Shown here piece by piece: positions 15,465 to 23,143 of a stretch of 39,329 bases of DNA. The translations under genes and the position numbers were made by a program. Within the stretch, counting starts at the first letter, position 1, and each line of letters opens with the position of its first letter. The notes under the pieces are model-generated. The model was not told where the DNA came from. It saw nothing but the letters and a program-made list of their open reading frames with translations, and did not search any database. Source of the stretch: Clostridium sp. (GTDB lineage Bacteria; Bacillota_A; Clostridia; Lachnospirales; Lachnospiraceae); NCBI GenBank assembly GCA_023666975.1, contig JAMPAW010000016.1, forward strand, positions 1 through 39,329. The letters are read 5' to 3'.

Positions 15465-16094
15465 TTATAATTCTGTGCCGTTAGCTTCTTTCACCCACTG
15501 GTCAAAGCCTTTCATTACAGCATCGTGTGTCTGCTGAGAAATCTCCGGAAGGTCGCCGCCCCAAAGTTTAGCAGCTTCTTTGAATCCTTTCTCTACTGCT
15601 TTGCGAAGCTCTTCTGCTTTGCTTGCGTCTCCACCGCTTAATGCCTTGGCAAAATCCAAAATACGTTCAGAGGTCTGCTTAACACCCCAGTATCCGTCTT
15701 CGGAAATATCTTCTGCAGCCTGTTTAGCGGTTGCCTCATCAACGGTAATACTTCCGTCTAAGATACCCTGTCTGAACTGGCTCCACATACTTGCGCTGTC
15801 AGCAGCTTTTCCCTGCTTGGTAATTAACTGCTCAACAATTCCCTTCAATTGAGAAAGTCTTGCATCAGCGTCAGCCTTAAGCTTTGCAATGGTAGCGCTG
15901 TCCGCTTTACCACTCTTTTTAGATGATGTGCTTGTCTTGGACGGCTCATATACCACGCCGGTATCTTTTGCTGTGTCTGTTGCCTCTGTAGCAGTTGTCT
16001 CCGAAGTCTTTGCATCCGTGCTCTGACTGTTCCCCTTAATCTGTGAAACTAAATCACTTGTGTATGTACTGCTTCCTACATTACCTACTGCCAT
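15465..16094 (-). CDS. Conserved protein, Ser/Thr-rich start and helical C-terminus
   Basis: This is a 209-residue soluble protein. Residues 1-65 are low-complexity, rich in Ser, Thr, Asp and Lys, with a VYEPS motif. Residues about 65-209 are helical with the conserved-looking segments EDGYWGVKQTSERILDFAKALSGGD and LWGGDLPEISQQTHDAVMKGFDQW (positions about 125-205). I recall similar proteins in motile Clostridia and other bacteria, possibly the DUF5610 family, but cannot confirm this. No signal peptide or membrane helix is seen. CCAAGGAGGG precedes ATG 16094, and a sigma-28-like promoter lies upstream, so a link to flagellar or late motility genes is possible. A terminator follows. Function is unknown. 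Confidence 0.75.
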   Translation of the reverse strand: MAVGNVGSSTYTSDLVSQIKGNSQSTDAKTSETTATEATDTAKDTGVVYEPSKTSTSSKKSGKADSATIAKLKADADARLSQLKGIVEQLITKQGKAADSASMWSQFRQGILDGSITVDEATAKQAAEDISEDGYWGVKQTSERILDFAKALSGGDASKAEELRKAVEKGFKEAAKLWGGDLPEISQQTHDAVMKGFDQWVKEANGTEL

Positions 16095-16168
16095 AATATA
16101 CCCTCCTTGGTTAATAATATTGGTAACCGCAGGACCGAAATCCAGTCAATCTACGGTTTCTACATATG

Positions 16169-16196
16169 TTATCGACATATTACTGCTATTACTTTA
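16169..16196 (-). promoter_or_regulatory. Possible sigma-28-type promoter of the 209-residue gene
   Basis: Reading the reverse strand, TAAA (16196-16193) is followed 16 bases later by GTCGATAA (16176-16169). The sigma-28 consensus is TAAA, 15 bases, GCCGATAA. One base differs in the -10 and the spacer is one longer. It sits 75 bases before the start codon. Confidence 0.4.
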
Positions 16197-16263
16197 CAGC
16201 AAATTAGAAAAAAATTCAATATTTTCTTGTTTTAAAATGATATTAAAAAAACAGCGGGTGTGA

Positions 16264-16386
16264 TATAATAATTCCATAAGCACGAAGTGCGAGCAATTGC
16301 GGATTATATGATATAATATGAACACTTAATGAGCACAAACGAAGTGTAGTGCGAATTTAGTGAGAATATATGGAGGAAACAGTCAG
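16264..16386. other. Leader region of ispE with small repeats
   Basis: Two TATAAT sequences (16264-16269 and 16312-16317) are candidate -10 boxes without convincing -35 partners. Two related palindromic bits follow the same theme: GCAC-GAA-GTGC-GAGC (near 16280) and GCACAAACGAAGTGTAGTGC (near 16333). TGGAGGA at 16371-16377 is the ribosome site for ispE. The gap from 16197 to 16263 is AT-rich with no visible element. Confidence 0.4.
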
Positions 16387-17283
16387 ATGGGAGACAGGAT
16401 AAATTTAAAAGCCTATGCAAAGATAAATCTTGGCTTAGATGTGGTGAGAAAGAGAGAGGACGGATATCACGAGGTAAGAATGATTATGCAGACGGTTAAG
16501 CTCTTTGATAAATTGTCGCTGAAGGTGCTTGACGAAGATGTAATCCGCATGAAGACCAATCTGGGATTTTTGCCTGTGAATGAAAATAATCTGGTGTACC
16601 GGGCAATAAAATTGTTAAAGGATAGCTATCATATCGATAAAGGAATGGAGATAGATTTGTTTAAATGTATTCCTGTAGCGGCGGGACTGGCAGGAGGCAG
16701 TGCCGATTGTGCGGCGGCTCTGGTGGGGGCTTCCAAATTGTTTGGACTCGGCCTGAATAAAGCGGCATTGATGAAGGAGGGCGTCAAACTGGGAGCAGAT
16801 GTTCCCTACTGCATACTCCGGGGGACTGCACTTTCGGAGGGAATCGGTGAAGTGCTGACACCGCTGCCGCCGATACCGGATTGTTATGTTTTAATTGCAA
16901 AACCGCCGGTTTCCATCTCTACCAAATTTGTATATGAACATCTGGATGCAAAGGGTTTAACGGTACACCCGGATATCGACGGCATGGTAGGGGCAATCCG
17001 CAAAGGAAGCCTTTCCGGCATTGCAAAACGTATGGAAAATGTGCTGGAAACGGTTACGATTCCGGAGTATCCGATTATTGACGAGATTAAGAAGTGTATG
17101 TTTGAGTGTGGAACGCTCAATGCGATGATGAGCGGTTCCGGACCTACAGTATTCGGGCTTTTCGACGATGAGAAAGCGGCATGGGCGGCAAAGAACCGGA
17201 TTAAGGAACAAAAGCTGGCAAATCAGGTTTATGTGGTACAGCCGTTTCATCAGGCTGAGGAACAGGAGGATACATGGAACTGA
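16387..17283 (+). CDS. ispE: 4-diphosphocytidyl-2-C-methyl-D-erythritol kinase
   Basis: This cytoplasmic GHMP kinase phosphorylates CDP-methylerythritol, the fourth step of the MEP route to isoprenoid precursors. At 298 residues it is full length. Key parts are the N-terminal AYAKINLGLDVVRKREDGYHE substrate region, the glycine-rich ATP loop PVAAGLAGGSADCAAAL (about 95-111) and the C-terminal MMSGSGPTVFGLF motif. A GTG at 16360 is also in frame, but it precedes the ribosome site; ATG 16387 is ten bases after TGGAGGA. Its final ten bases overlap the GntR regulator, so the two are translated together. Confidence 0.96.
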   Translation: MGDRINLKAYAKINLGLDVVRKREDGYHEVRMIMQTVKLFDKLSLKVLDEDVIRMKTNLGFLPVNENNLVYRAIKLLKDSYHIDKGMEIDLFKCIPVAAGLAGGSADCAAALVGASKLFGLGLNKAALMKEGVKLGADVPYCILRGTALSEGIGEVLTPLPPIPDCYVLIAKPPVSISTKFVYEHLDAKGLTVHPDIDGMVGAIRKGSLSGIAKRMENVLETVTIPEYPIIDEIKKCMFECGTLNAMMSGSGPTVFGLFDDEKAAWAAKNRIKEQKLANQVYVVQPFHQAEEQEDTWN

Positions 17284-17945
17284 GGTATGACGGAAAAAAC
17301 GAATATTTACCGCTTCGTGATGTGGTGTTTAACGCACTGAGACAATCGATTATCACCGGCGAGATGTCACCGGGGGAGCGGTTGATGGAGATTAAGCTGG
17401 CCAATAAGCTGGGGGTGAGCCGGACGCCAGTCCGGGAAGCAATCCGCATGTTAGAATTAGAGGGGCTTGTGGTTATGGTTCCCAGAAAAGGTGCGGAAGT
17501 GGCTCGGATTACCGAAAAGGATTTGCGGGACGCGTTAGAGGTGAGGACGGCTATTGAGGAATTGTCCGTGGAACTTGCCTGTGCCAGAATTACCGAAGAG
17601 GGCAAGGAGAAATTAAAACAGGCATGCAATGAGTTTAAGGAGGCAATCGCCACTAAGCATGTGCAAAATATTGTCGACGGAGATGTGAAATTTCATGATG
17701 TGATTTTTGAGATTACGCAGAATCAACGTTTGATTGGCATTGCACATAATCTTCGGGAGCAGGTGTACCGCTATCGCGTGGAATATGTAAAGGATTTTTC
17801 CTATCATGATGTCTTAGTACAGGAACACTATGACATTACGAATGCCATTTTGACCAATGATGTCGGTACGGCAAAGGAAATTATGAGAAACCATTTATAT
17901 AATCAGGAACTAATCGTAATCAAAAATCTGAAAGACAGTTTATAG
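17274..17945 (+). CDS. GntR-family regulator with FCD ligand domain
   Basis: This is a 223-residue DNA-binding repressor or activator. Residues about 10-80 form the winged helix of the GntR type (SPGERLMEIKLANKLGVSRTPVREAIRMLE, with GLVVMVPRKGAEVA as the wing). Residues about 90-215 form the all-helical FCD domain, which usually binds an organic acid or a metal through conserved Asp and His residues; candidates here are DVKFHD, EHYD and RNHLYNQ. It overlaps ispE by ten bases with no strong ribosome site of its own, implying coupling. A terminator follows 14 bases later. The effector cannot be predicted, and a link to isoprenoid supply is not implied by the family. Confidence 0.92.
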   Translation: MELRYDGKNEYLPLRDVVFNALRQSIITGEMSPGERLMEIKLANKLGVSRTPVREAIRMLELEGLVVMVPRKGAEVARITEKDLRDALEVRTAIEELSVELACARITEEGKEKLKQACNEFKEAIATKHVQNIVDGDVKFHDVIFEITQNQRLIGIAHNLREQVYRYRVEYVKDFSYHDVLVQEHYDITNAILTNDVGTAKEIMRNHLYNQELIVIKNLKDSL

Positions 17946-17946
17946 G

Positions 17947-17976
17947 GAATAAAAAATGAAAACCTCACACATACTA
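17947..17976 (+). promoter_or_regulatory. Sigma-G (forespore) promoter of the germination genes
   Basis: GAATA (17947-17951), an 18-base spacer and CATACTA (17970-17976) match the recalled B. subtilis sigma-G consensus GMATR-N18-CATNHTA at every position. The downstream gene is a GerA germination protein, a classic sigma-G target. The -10 overlaps the left arm of the terminator, so a transcript starting near 17983 contains only the right arm and cannot form that hairpin. Confidence 0.75.
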
Positions 17977-18009
17977 GGGAATATTCAGTAAGTGTGAGGT
18001 TTTTGTTTT
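17959..18009 (+). terminator. Terminator of the ispE-gntR unit
   Basis: Arms AAAACCTCACAC (17959-17970) and GTGTGAGGTTTT (17992-18003) pair perfectly, extended by four inner pairs, and are followed by a T-rich tract to 18011. The right arm contains GTGAGG, the only ribosome-site-like sequence before the gerA start at 18012. Confidence 0.85.
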
Positions 18010-18011
18010 TT

Positions 18012-19574
18012 ATGAAGATAGAATATAACGCAAAAAATGAAATTGAACTGCCGGTTTATCCGGATTTAGACCGAAACATTGAAGTGCTAGATTCCCTGTT
18101 TGCAGACTGGGGAGACTATGTAAAAAAGGAATTTGTGTTAGAGCGGGAGAGGGAGACCGTGAGAATTTATATTGTCTACGTTGACGGTTTGACGGACAAC
18201 GAGATGGTGGAGCGGACGATTACCAGACCATTGTTGTATGAATGGAGAGGGAAAGCGGCGGCGGGGAAAGAAGCAGGCGGAAAAGAAGGAAATCTGTATA
18301 GCGGAGCGGAAGGGATTTTTGAGCAGCTGTTTCATTTCCAGACGGAGGCGGTAGACTTAACGGAGCAGACAACGATGATGGAGGCTGTTTCGGCAGTGCT
18401 GAAGGGAGATACCGCTATTTTTGTGGATAATGTGGAAAAAGTCATGATTTTATCCACAAAAAAGCTACCGACGAGGTCGGTCTCCGAACCGGAGAAGGAG
18501 GCGGGACTGAAAGGTCCGCGGGATTCATTTAATGAGAATTTCCGCACAAATACGGCACTGCTGCGGAGGCGGATTAAGGACCCGAAAATGAAACTGAAGC
18601 AGGACAGTGTCGGACAGCGTTCCCGTACCGTTTACGGCCTGATGTATATGGAAGATTTGGTCTATCCGTCATTGCTGGAACAGATTGAGGAGCGGTTAAA
18701 CAGCTTTGATATTGACGGTATTTATGACAGCAGTATGCTGGTGCACCTGTTGGAAGAGAAATGGTATTCGCCATTTCCGCAGGTACAGACAACGGAACGT
18801 CCGGATAAGGCAGCTTCCGCAATATTGGAGGGAAGAGTAGTCTTAGTGGTGGATAATTCACCGGAGGTGATTATTCTCCCGACAACGCTGAACACATTTT
18901 TTCAGGCGGCGGACGATTACTACAATCGCTTCGCCGTGGGTACGTTTGCCCGGTGCCTGCGCTATCTGGCAGCGTATATCACGGTTTTGCTGCCGGGGCT
19001 TTACATTGCCATTACCTGTTTTTATCCGCAGGTGCTTCCGGCAGATTTTCTTCTCGCCATTGTGGGGGCAAGAAATGATGTGACGTTTCCGATTGTAGTG
19101 GAGGTGCTGCTAATGGAACTGCTGTTTGAACTGCTGCGGGAGGCGGGAATCCGGTTGCCGGGACAGATGGGAAATACAATCGGCGTGGTCGGAGGATTGA
19201 TTGTCGGACAGGCGGCAGTGGAGGCTTCTTTGGTCAGTACCATTGTGGTTATTGTCGTGGCGCTCACCGCTATCGCTTCTTTTGCCATTCCAAATGAAGA
19301 GTTCTCTTCGACGTTCCGTCTGTTGAAATTCGTGATGATTTTTTTGGGAACGGTCTGGGGACTATATGGAATTATGCTTGGCGTACTGGTTTTGCAAATT
19401 CATCTGTCCTCTATGGAGAGCTTTGGAATTCCGTATATGATGCCGATGGTGTCCGGCAGTATTGACGATGGTGTGGAGTATCAGGATTTTGTGTTGAGAA
19501 AACCAATTTTTACGATGCGTGACCGGCCGCTTTATACCAGACGGTATAATCGGAAACGTTATCGGGAAAAATAG
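18012..19574 (+). CDS. gerA: Spore germination receptor subunit, GerA family
   Basis: This 520-residue A-subunit of a Ger-type nutrient receptor sits in the inner spore membrane. Residues 1-290 are the soluble N-terminal domain (IYIVYVDGLTDNEMVERTITRPLL, then the TAIFVDNVEKV and RVVLVVDNSPEVIILPTT strands typical of the family). Residues about 300-470 hold several membrane helices (for example AAYITVLLPGLYIAITCF and IVVIVVALTAIASFAIP) with the conserved FPIVVEVLLMELLFELLREAGIRLP stretch. GTG 17994 is in frame but lies inside a terminator stem; ATG 18012 is chosen. The GerB/C-like gene follows after 71 bases. Forespore expression is expected from the promoter at 17947. Confidence 0.93.
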   Translation: MKIEYNAKNEIELPVYPDLDRNIEVLDSLFADWGDYVKKEFVLERERETVRIYIVYVDGLTDNEMVERTITRPLLYEWRGKAAAGKEAGGKEGNLYSGAEGIFEQLFHFQTEAVDLTEQTTMMEAVSAVLKGDTAIFVDNVEKVMILSTKKLPTRSVSEPEKEAGLKGPRDSFNENFRTNTALLRRRIKDPKMKLKQDSVGQRSRTVYGLMYMEDLVYPSLLEQIEERLNSFDIDGIYDSSMLVHLLEEKWYSPFPQVQTTERPDKAASAILEGRVVLVVDNSPEVIILPTTLNTFFQAADDYYNRFAVGTFARCLRYLAAYITVLLPGLYIAITCFYPQVLPADFLLAIVGARNDVTFPIVVEVLLMELLFELLREAGIRLPGQMGNTIGVVGGLIVGQAAVEASLVSTIVVIVVALTAIASFAIPNEEFSSTFRLLKFVMIFLGTVWGLYGIMLGVLVLQIHLSSMESFGIPYMMPMVSGSIDDGVEYQDFVLRKPIFTMRDRPLYTRRYNRKRYREK

Positions 19575-19645
19575 GACGGAATTATACCGGTAGACGGATT
19601 GACAGGGAATATACCCTGAAAAATGTGGATAGGAGCAGAGAAAAT

Positions 19646-21475
19646 ATGTTTAGTTGTAACGGGAAAATTTCAGAGAAGCAAATGAGAAGAATGCTGGTGC
19701 TGCCCGCTTTTGCCGGTTGCATTTTTGTGCTGCCCTATCTGTCGGCACGGCTGTTTGGCGAAAGCGTGTCTATGGGGATTTTGATTTTTTTGGTATTTGC
19801 CTGCATTTATACCGCCTGTATTTATGTGATTGGTGAAAAATATCAGAAGGTGATGAATCGCGGGGGTGCAGGCGGGAAAGTGCTGCTGTTAATACAGCTT
19901 TTGCGGTATTTTATCCGGCTGGTATTTTATATTGTGTTGACGATAGAAGTGCTGGGGGAGGCGCAGGTGCCTTTTATGCGGGGAATGAACAATGAAAGGC
20001 TTAGAAACGTGCTGGTCGTACTGCCGTTGCTGCTGGTGGCACTGTATGGTGCGGGAAAGCGGATTGAGCAAAATGCGCGGCTGCACGAAATGATTTTCTG
20101 GGTGATGTTTATCCCGTTTATCATCATGCTTTTGTTTGGCATTGGTGAGGTGGATTATCGTGTATTTGTACCGCAGATGAATATGGCTCCGGCAAAAATT
20201 GTGCTTTACGCTTATGCCTTACTCACTTTTATCCAACCGGTGGAGAATTATCTGTACCTGAGACCGCTGCTACGGGAGGGAAAACATGGCGCGGAAAGCA
20301 AAAAACGGTTTCTGTTTCCGTGTGCGGAATTGCTGGTCATTGTGCTTGCCGCTTTGTTAAGCCTGATTATTCTGGGTATTTATGGGGTACATGGTGCGGG
20401 CAGTGAGGAAATGGTCACCATTTCCATTATGCGCTATATCCGCCTGCCGTTCGGTGTGCTGGAGCGGTTTGACGTCTTGATGGTTTGGTTTTTTATGACC
20501 GGTTGCTTCATTTTAATTTGCAACAGCCTGTATTACAGCGGACATTTTCTGCGGCGGCTGCTGGGCACGGAGAGAAAAGAGGAACAGATGCCAAACAAAA
20601 GGGCGGGAAAGTGGTCGGCAGCTGCCGGGCTGGCGGTGATTTTGCTGTTATCCGTCGGAGCCTTGGCGGTTGTTCCCGAATATTCGCATTTGCTTATGCT
20701 GTTCATGTGCTACGGTGCGGTTTGCGATATTCCGCTTTCCCTGTTGCTGCCGCTGGCCGGCAAAACGATATGGAAAAAGAGCTTGTGCTGCATAGCGGTA
20801 GTTTTATGCGTAACCATGCTCAGCGGCTGTGGCAGCGGCAGTGGGACACTGGCGAATGTCAATGATATGCGAAATGTGGAGCAGCGGGACTATGCGACGA
20901 TTCTGGTGATATCGGAGGGAGAAAACGGAAAGAGGTATCATTTTGATTTGGGCATTGCGCAGGAGAAGAGGGCAGGAGAAGAGAGTCAGCGGGAGGAGGT
21001 CAGCAGCTTTGACTGTAACAGTTTTGAGGAATTAGCCGATGAATACCAGCTTGTCAAGGGAAAGGATTTATCTCTGGCACATTTAAAGGTGATTCTTTTT
21101 GGAGATGCCGGACAGGTGAAGGAAGTGTTTTTTAATGAAAATGAAGTACAGGAAAATCTTGATAAAATGTATATTTTAGAGGAGCTGGCAGAAACGTTTA
21201 CCGCTTTGGACGAAAACGAGGAAATTGCCAAAACCTGTCCCGTGCTGCAATTATATGAGCAGGAGGAGTTTCTTGATTATCTGGAGGACGCAGAGGAGCC
21301 GGTGGGAAGTTATCTTGGTAATCTGATTGAGGCAAACAGGAGGCAGGGAAAGGACATTCCATGGCTTAAGGACTATTTAAAGGTAATCAGGGAGGGGGAT
21401 TCTCTGTTGGTGTATACGTTGGAGTCCGTGGACGAGGGCTGGCATTTGGTGTGCAGAAGCCGGGCAGGCGGCTGA
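19646..21475 (+). CDS. Fused germination permease (GerB type) and lipoprotein (GerC type)
   Basis: This 609-residue protein combines two normally separate receptor subunits. Residues about 10-375 are a roughly ten-helix permease of the GerB/APC type (ISEKQMRRMLVLPAFAG start, FVPQMNM loop, FIQPVENYLYLRP). Straight after, KKSLCCIAVVLCVTMLSGCGSG reads as a lipoprotein signal with lipobox LSGC and Cys395. Residues 396-609 resemble the first part of GerC (VEQRDYATILVIS, LSLAHLKVILFG, GKDIPWLKDYLKV), but the usual C-terminal GerC domain is missing. The frame is continuous with no internal ribosome site, so the two are made as one chain. Ten helices place the basic KK inside and the Cys outside, so lipid attachment or cleavage there is possible. 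ATG 19646 follows AGGAG by ten bases; GTG 19625 is an alternative. Confidence 0.85.
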   Translation: MFSCNGKISEKQMRRMLVLPAFAGCIFVLPYLSARLFGESVSMGILIFLVFACIYTACIYVIGEKYQKVMNRGGAGGKVLLLIQLLRYFIRLVFYIVLTIEVLGEAQVPFMRGMNNERLRNVLVVLPLLLVALYGAGKRIEQNARLHEMIFWVMFIPFIIMLLFGIGEVDYRVFVPQMNMAPAKIVLYAYALLTFIQPVENYLYLRPLLREGKHGAESKKRFLFPCAELLVIVLAALLSLIILGIYGVHGAGSEEMVTISIMRYIRLPFGVLERFDVLMVWFFMTGCFILICNSLYYSGHFLRRLLGTERKEEQMPNKRAGKWSAAAGLAVILLLSVGALAVVPEYSHLLMLFMCYGAVCDIPLSLLLPLAGKTIWKKSLCCIAVVLCVTMLSGCGSGSGTLANVNDMRNVEQRDYATILVISEGENGKRYHFDLGIAQEKRAGEESQREEVSSFDCNSFEELADEYQLVKGKDLSLAHLKVILFGDAGQVKEVFFNENEVQENLDKMYILEELAETFTALDENEEIAKTCPVLQLYEQEEFLDYLEDAEEPVGSYLGNLIEANRRQGKDIPWLKDYLKVIREGDSLLVYTLESVDEGWHLVCRSRAGG

Positions 21476-21504
21476 CGGAAGCATTGGCGGCTTTTCTTTT
21501 GCAG

Positions 21505-21533
21505 GAATAAAAAAAAGCAGGCAGGCAATACTT
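21505..21533 (+). promoter_or_regulatory. Possible sigma-F promoter of spoIIR
   Basis: GGCAATACTT (21524-21533) fits the sigma-F -10 pattern GGNRANANTW. GAATA (21505-21509) is a partial -35 match at 14 bases, shorter than the usual 15-16. It lies 30 bases before the spoIIR start. In B. subtilis spoIIR is a sigma-F gene. Confidence 0.35.
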
Positions 21534-21563
21534 AAGGCATAGAACAAAAAGGAGGTTTTGTGC

Positions 21564-22556
21564 ATGAAGTATTTATCTGCAAAAGCATTGCGGGACGTCA
21601 TCGCCGCATCGATGATTGGAATTATCGGGGGATTGTTAATCACTACGATAGCTTATTATCAGCAGCACAAGGAGGGCGGGGTTTTCCAGACGCTGCTGGC
21701 TGTAACGGACAGCTTTTATACCGTGGGAGAGGCTTATGCCGGAGAGGACGGGGCCGCCTTATTAAGTGATTTAAGGAATTATGACATTGAAACCGGAGTA
21801 CTGGAGGCCATGGAAAGTGTGGAGGACAAAACAGCGGATTCGGTGGTAGAGGCGATGGCGCAGTCCTTGCTGGATAGAAATGGAAAAACGGCTTTGGCTG
21901 ACGGGCAGGCAGGGAACAAAGCCGGCGTACTTCTGTCAGGAGGGGGAGACTCGGACGTTCTCGTTATGGAGGACAATGATGACAACACTGATGAAGATAC
22001 CTTATATTCAGGAATTTTGCGGTTTCATGTGCGGGCAAACAGTGATTCCGACGAGGATCAGAAGCTGAAAATGGCAGTAAAGGAAGATGTAATGGCTCTG
22101 TTGGAGCCTTTGCTTTCTGAATGTAAAAGTGTGGCTGAGAGCAAAAATGTCATTGTATCCAATTTGCAGAATATCTATCAAGCTTCCGTGAATACCGTTA
22201 CCGAGCAGGGGTATGATTACGAGATTAAAGTCTATGTGACAGAGGAAAAATTTCCAGCGAAAACTTATGGAGATTTGACTTTTCCGGAAGGAAAATATCA
22301 GGCGCTCAGAATTGATATCGGAAAGGCGCAGGGACAAAATTGGTGGTGTGTCATGTATCCGCCATTATGTTTTATCGACGAATCGACGGTAGTGGTGCCG
22401 GAGGAGGCGAAGGAAATGCTGGAGGAGAATCTGACGCCGCAGGAGTATGCGGATTTGTTTGCCAATTCACAGATGAAGGCGGAATCATGGATTTATAACT
22501 GGCTGGTGGAGAAAAATCTGCTTCGTCCGAAAAACGCAAATTTCCCAGAAAAGTAA
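21564..22556 (+). CDS. spoIIR: Stage II sporulation protein R (enlarged)
   Basis: SpoIIR is secreted from the forespore and triggers SpoIIGA to process pro-sigma-E in the mother cell. The 330-residue product has an N-terminal membrane anchor or signal (VIAASMIGIIGGLLITTIAYY, about 11-31). The SpoIIR domain runs from about 150 (GILRFHVRANSDSDEDQKLKMAVKEDV) through FPEGKYQALRIDIGKAQGQNWWCVMYPPLCF. Known homologues are near 220 residues; here about 115 extra residues, acidic and low in conservation-like features (LLSGGGDSDVLVMEDNDDNTDED), lie between anchor and domain. ATG 21564 is eight bases after AGGAGG. It follows the germination genes, giving a compact forespore-expressed block. Confidence 0.93.
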   Translation: MKYLSAKALRDVIAASMIGIIGGLLITTIAYYQQHKEGGVFQTLLAVTDSFYTVGEAYAGEDGAALLSDLRNYDIETGVLEAMESVEDKTADSVVEAMAQSLLDRNGKTALADGQAGNKAGVLLSGGGDSDVLVMEDNDDNTDEDTLYSGILRFHVRANSDSDEDQKLKMAVKEDVMALLEPLLSECKSVAESKNVIVSNLQNIYQASVNTVTEQGYDYEIKVYVTEEKFPAKTYGDLTFPEGKYQALRIDIGKAQGQNWWCVMYPPLCFIDESTVVVPEEAKEMLEENLTPQEYADLFANSQMKAESWIYNWLVEKNLLRPKNANFPEK

Positions 22557-22569
22557 TGGATACTTTCTC

Positions 22570-22598
22570 TTGACAAACCGTATCAAATGAGATACTAT
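22570..22598 (+). promoter_or_regulatory. Promoter with operator-like palindrome for the XRE gene
   Basis: TTGACA and TACTAT are 17 bases apart, a near-consensus vegetative promoter. Within it GTATC-AAATGA-GATAC (22580-22595) is a perfect inverted repeat covering the spacer and -10 edge. This is the usual place for an autorepressor to bind. Confidence 0.75.
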
Positions 22599-22655
22599 AT
22601 AAATATAGTTTTATTATAGAAGATAATATGAATAAATGATTCGGGAGGATAAGCT

Positions 22656-22982
22656 ATGGAGCCAAAGGGAAGACAGCAGGGACCAAGAATAGAGATGGAC
22701 TATATCTACATGAAGAACGGACAAAGGATACTGATTGAATCTGCTCAGCGGGAAGCCAAGCAGGAGGTGATATCACAGTATGTGCAGTGTAGAAAGAATA
22801 AGAAGATAACGCAGGACGAGCTTGCCAGACGTTCGGGAATGGCCAGAACCAATATTACACGGTTTGAAAGCGGCAAATATAATCCGACATTGGAGATGAT
22901 GGTGAAGATTGCCTCTGCGCTGGATATGGAAGTCTCCATTAAGCTGCAGGAGAGGGAGGACAAGCAATATATGAATTATTAA
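22656..22982 (+). CDS. XRE-family helix-turn-helix regulator
   Basis: This 108-residue protein has an N-terminal tail (1-40) and one XRE helix-turn-helix (about 42-98; KITQDELARRSGMARTNITRFESGKYNPTLEMMVKIASAL). The C-terminal MEVSIKLQERE strand is seen in HigA-like antitoxin regulators. CGGGAGGA precedes ATG 22656. No toxin gene lies on either side, so it is more likely a lone regulator. The palindrome in its own promoter suggests autoregulation. Targets are unknown; the ddl gene 161 bases downstream has a separate promoter. Confidence 0.88.
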   Translation: MEPKGRQQGPRIEMDYIYMKNGQRILIESAQREAKQEVISQYVQCRKNKKITQDELARRSGMARTNITRFESGKYNPTLEMMVKIASALDMEVSIKLQEREDKQYMNY

Positions 22983-23041
22983 GCCGGTTTCGATTGGTTT
23001 TTGTACGGGCAAGGTGTGTTTGACCTCCTTGGAAAAACAGG

Positions 23042-23070
23042 TTGTTTTCAAAAATCGGCTATAGTATAAT
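23042..23070 (+). promoter_or_regulatory. Vegetative promoter of ddl
   Basis: TTGTTT (23042-23047), 17 bases, TATAAT (23065-23070). A second ATAGTATAAT copy occurs at 23083-23092 without a good -35. The stretch 22983-23041 shows no clear terminator. Confidence 0.6.
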
Positions 23071-23143
23071 GAACGTAAGAATATAGTATAATATATGGAG
23101 AGAAGCCGAATTGGCTGTTTGCCGGTTCGGGAAGGGAGCAGTT

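Noticed and set aside
17994..18011. GTG start for the GerA-type protein
   Set aside because: It lies within the terminator stem with no ribosome site ahead; ATG 18012 fits better.
20485..20865. Separate frame (126 codons) within the GerB/C fusion that might indicate a split gene
   Set aside because: It is in another frame, gives no GerC-like sequence and has no ribosome site; the in-frame fusion reads through both domains.
22656..22982. Toxin-antitoxin pair involving the XRE protein
   Set aside because: No small toxin gene lies directly upstream or downstream; only spoIIR and ddl flank it.
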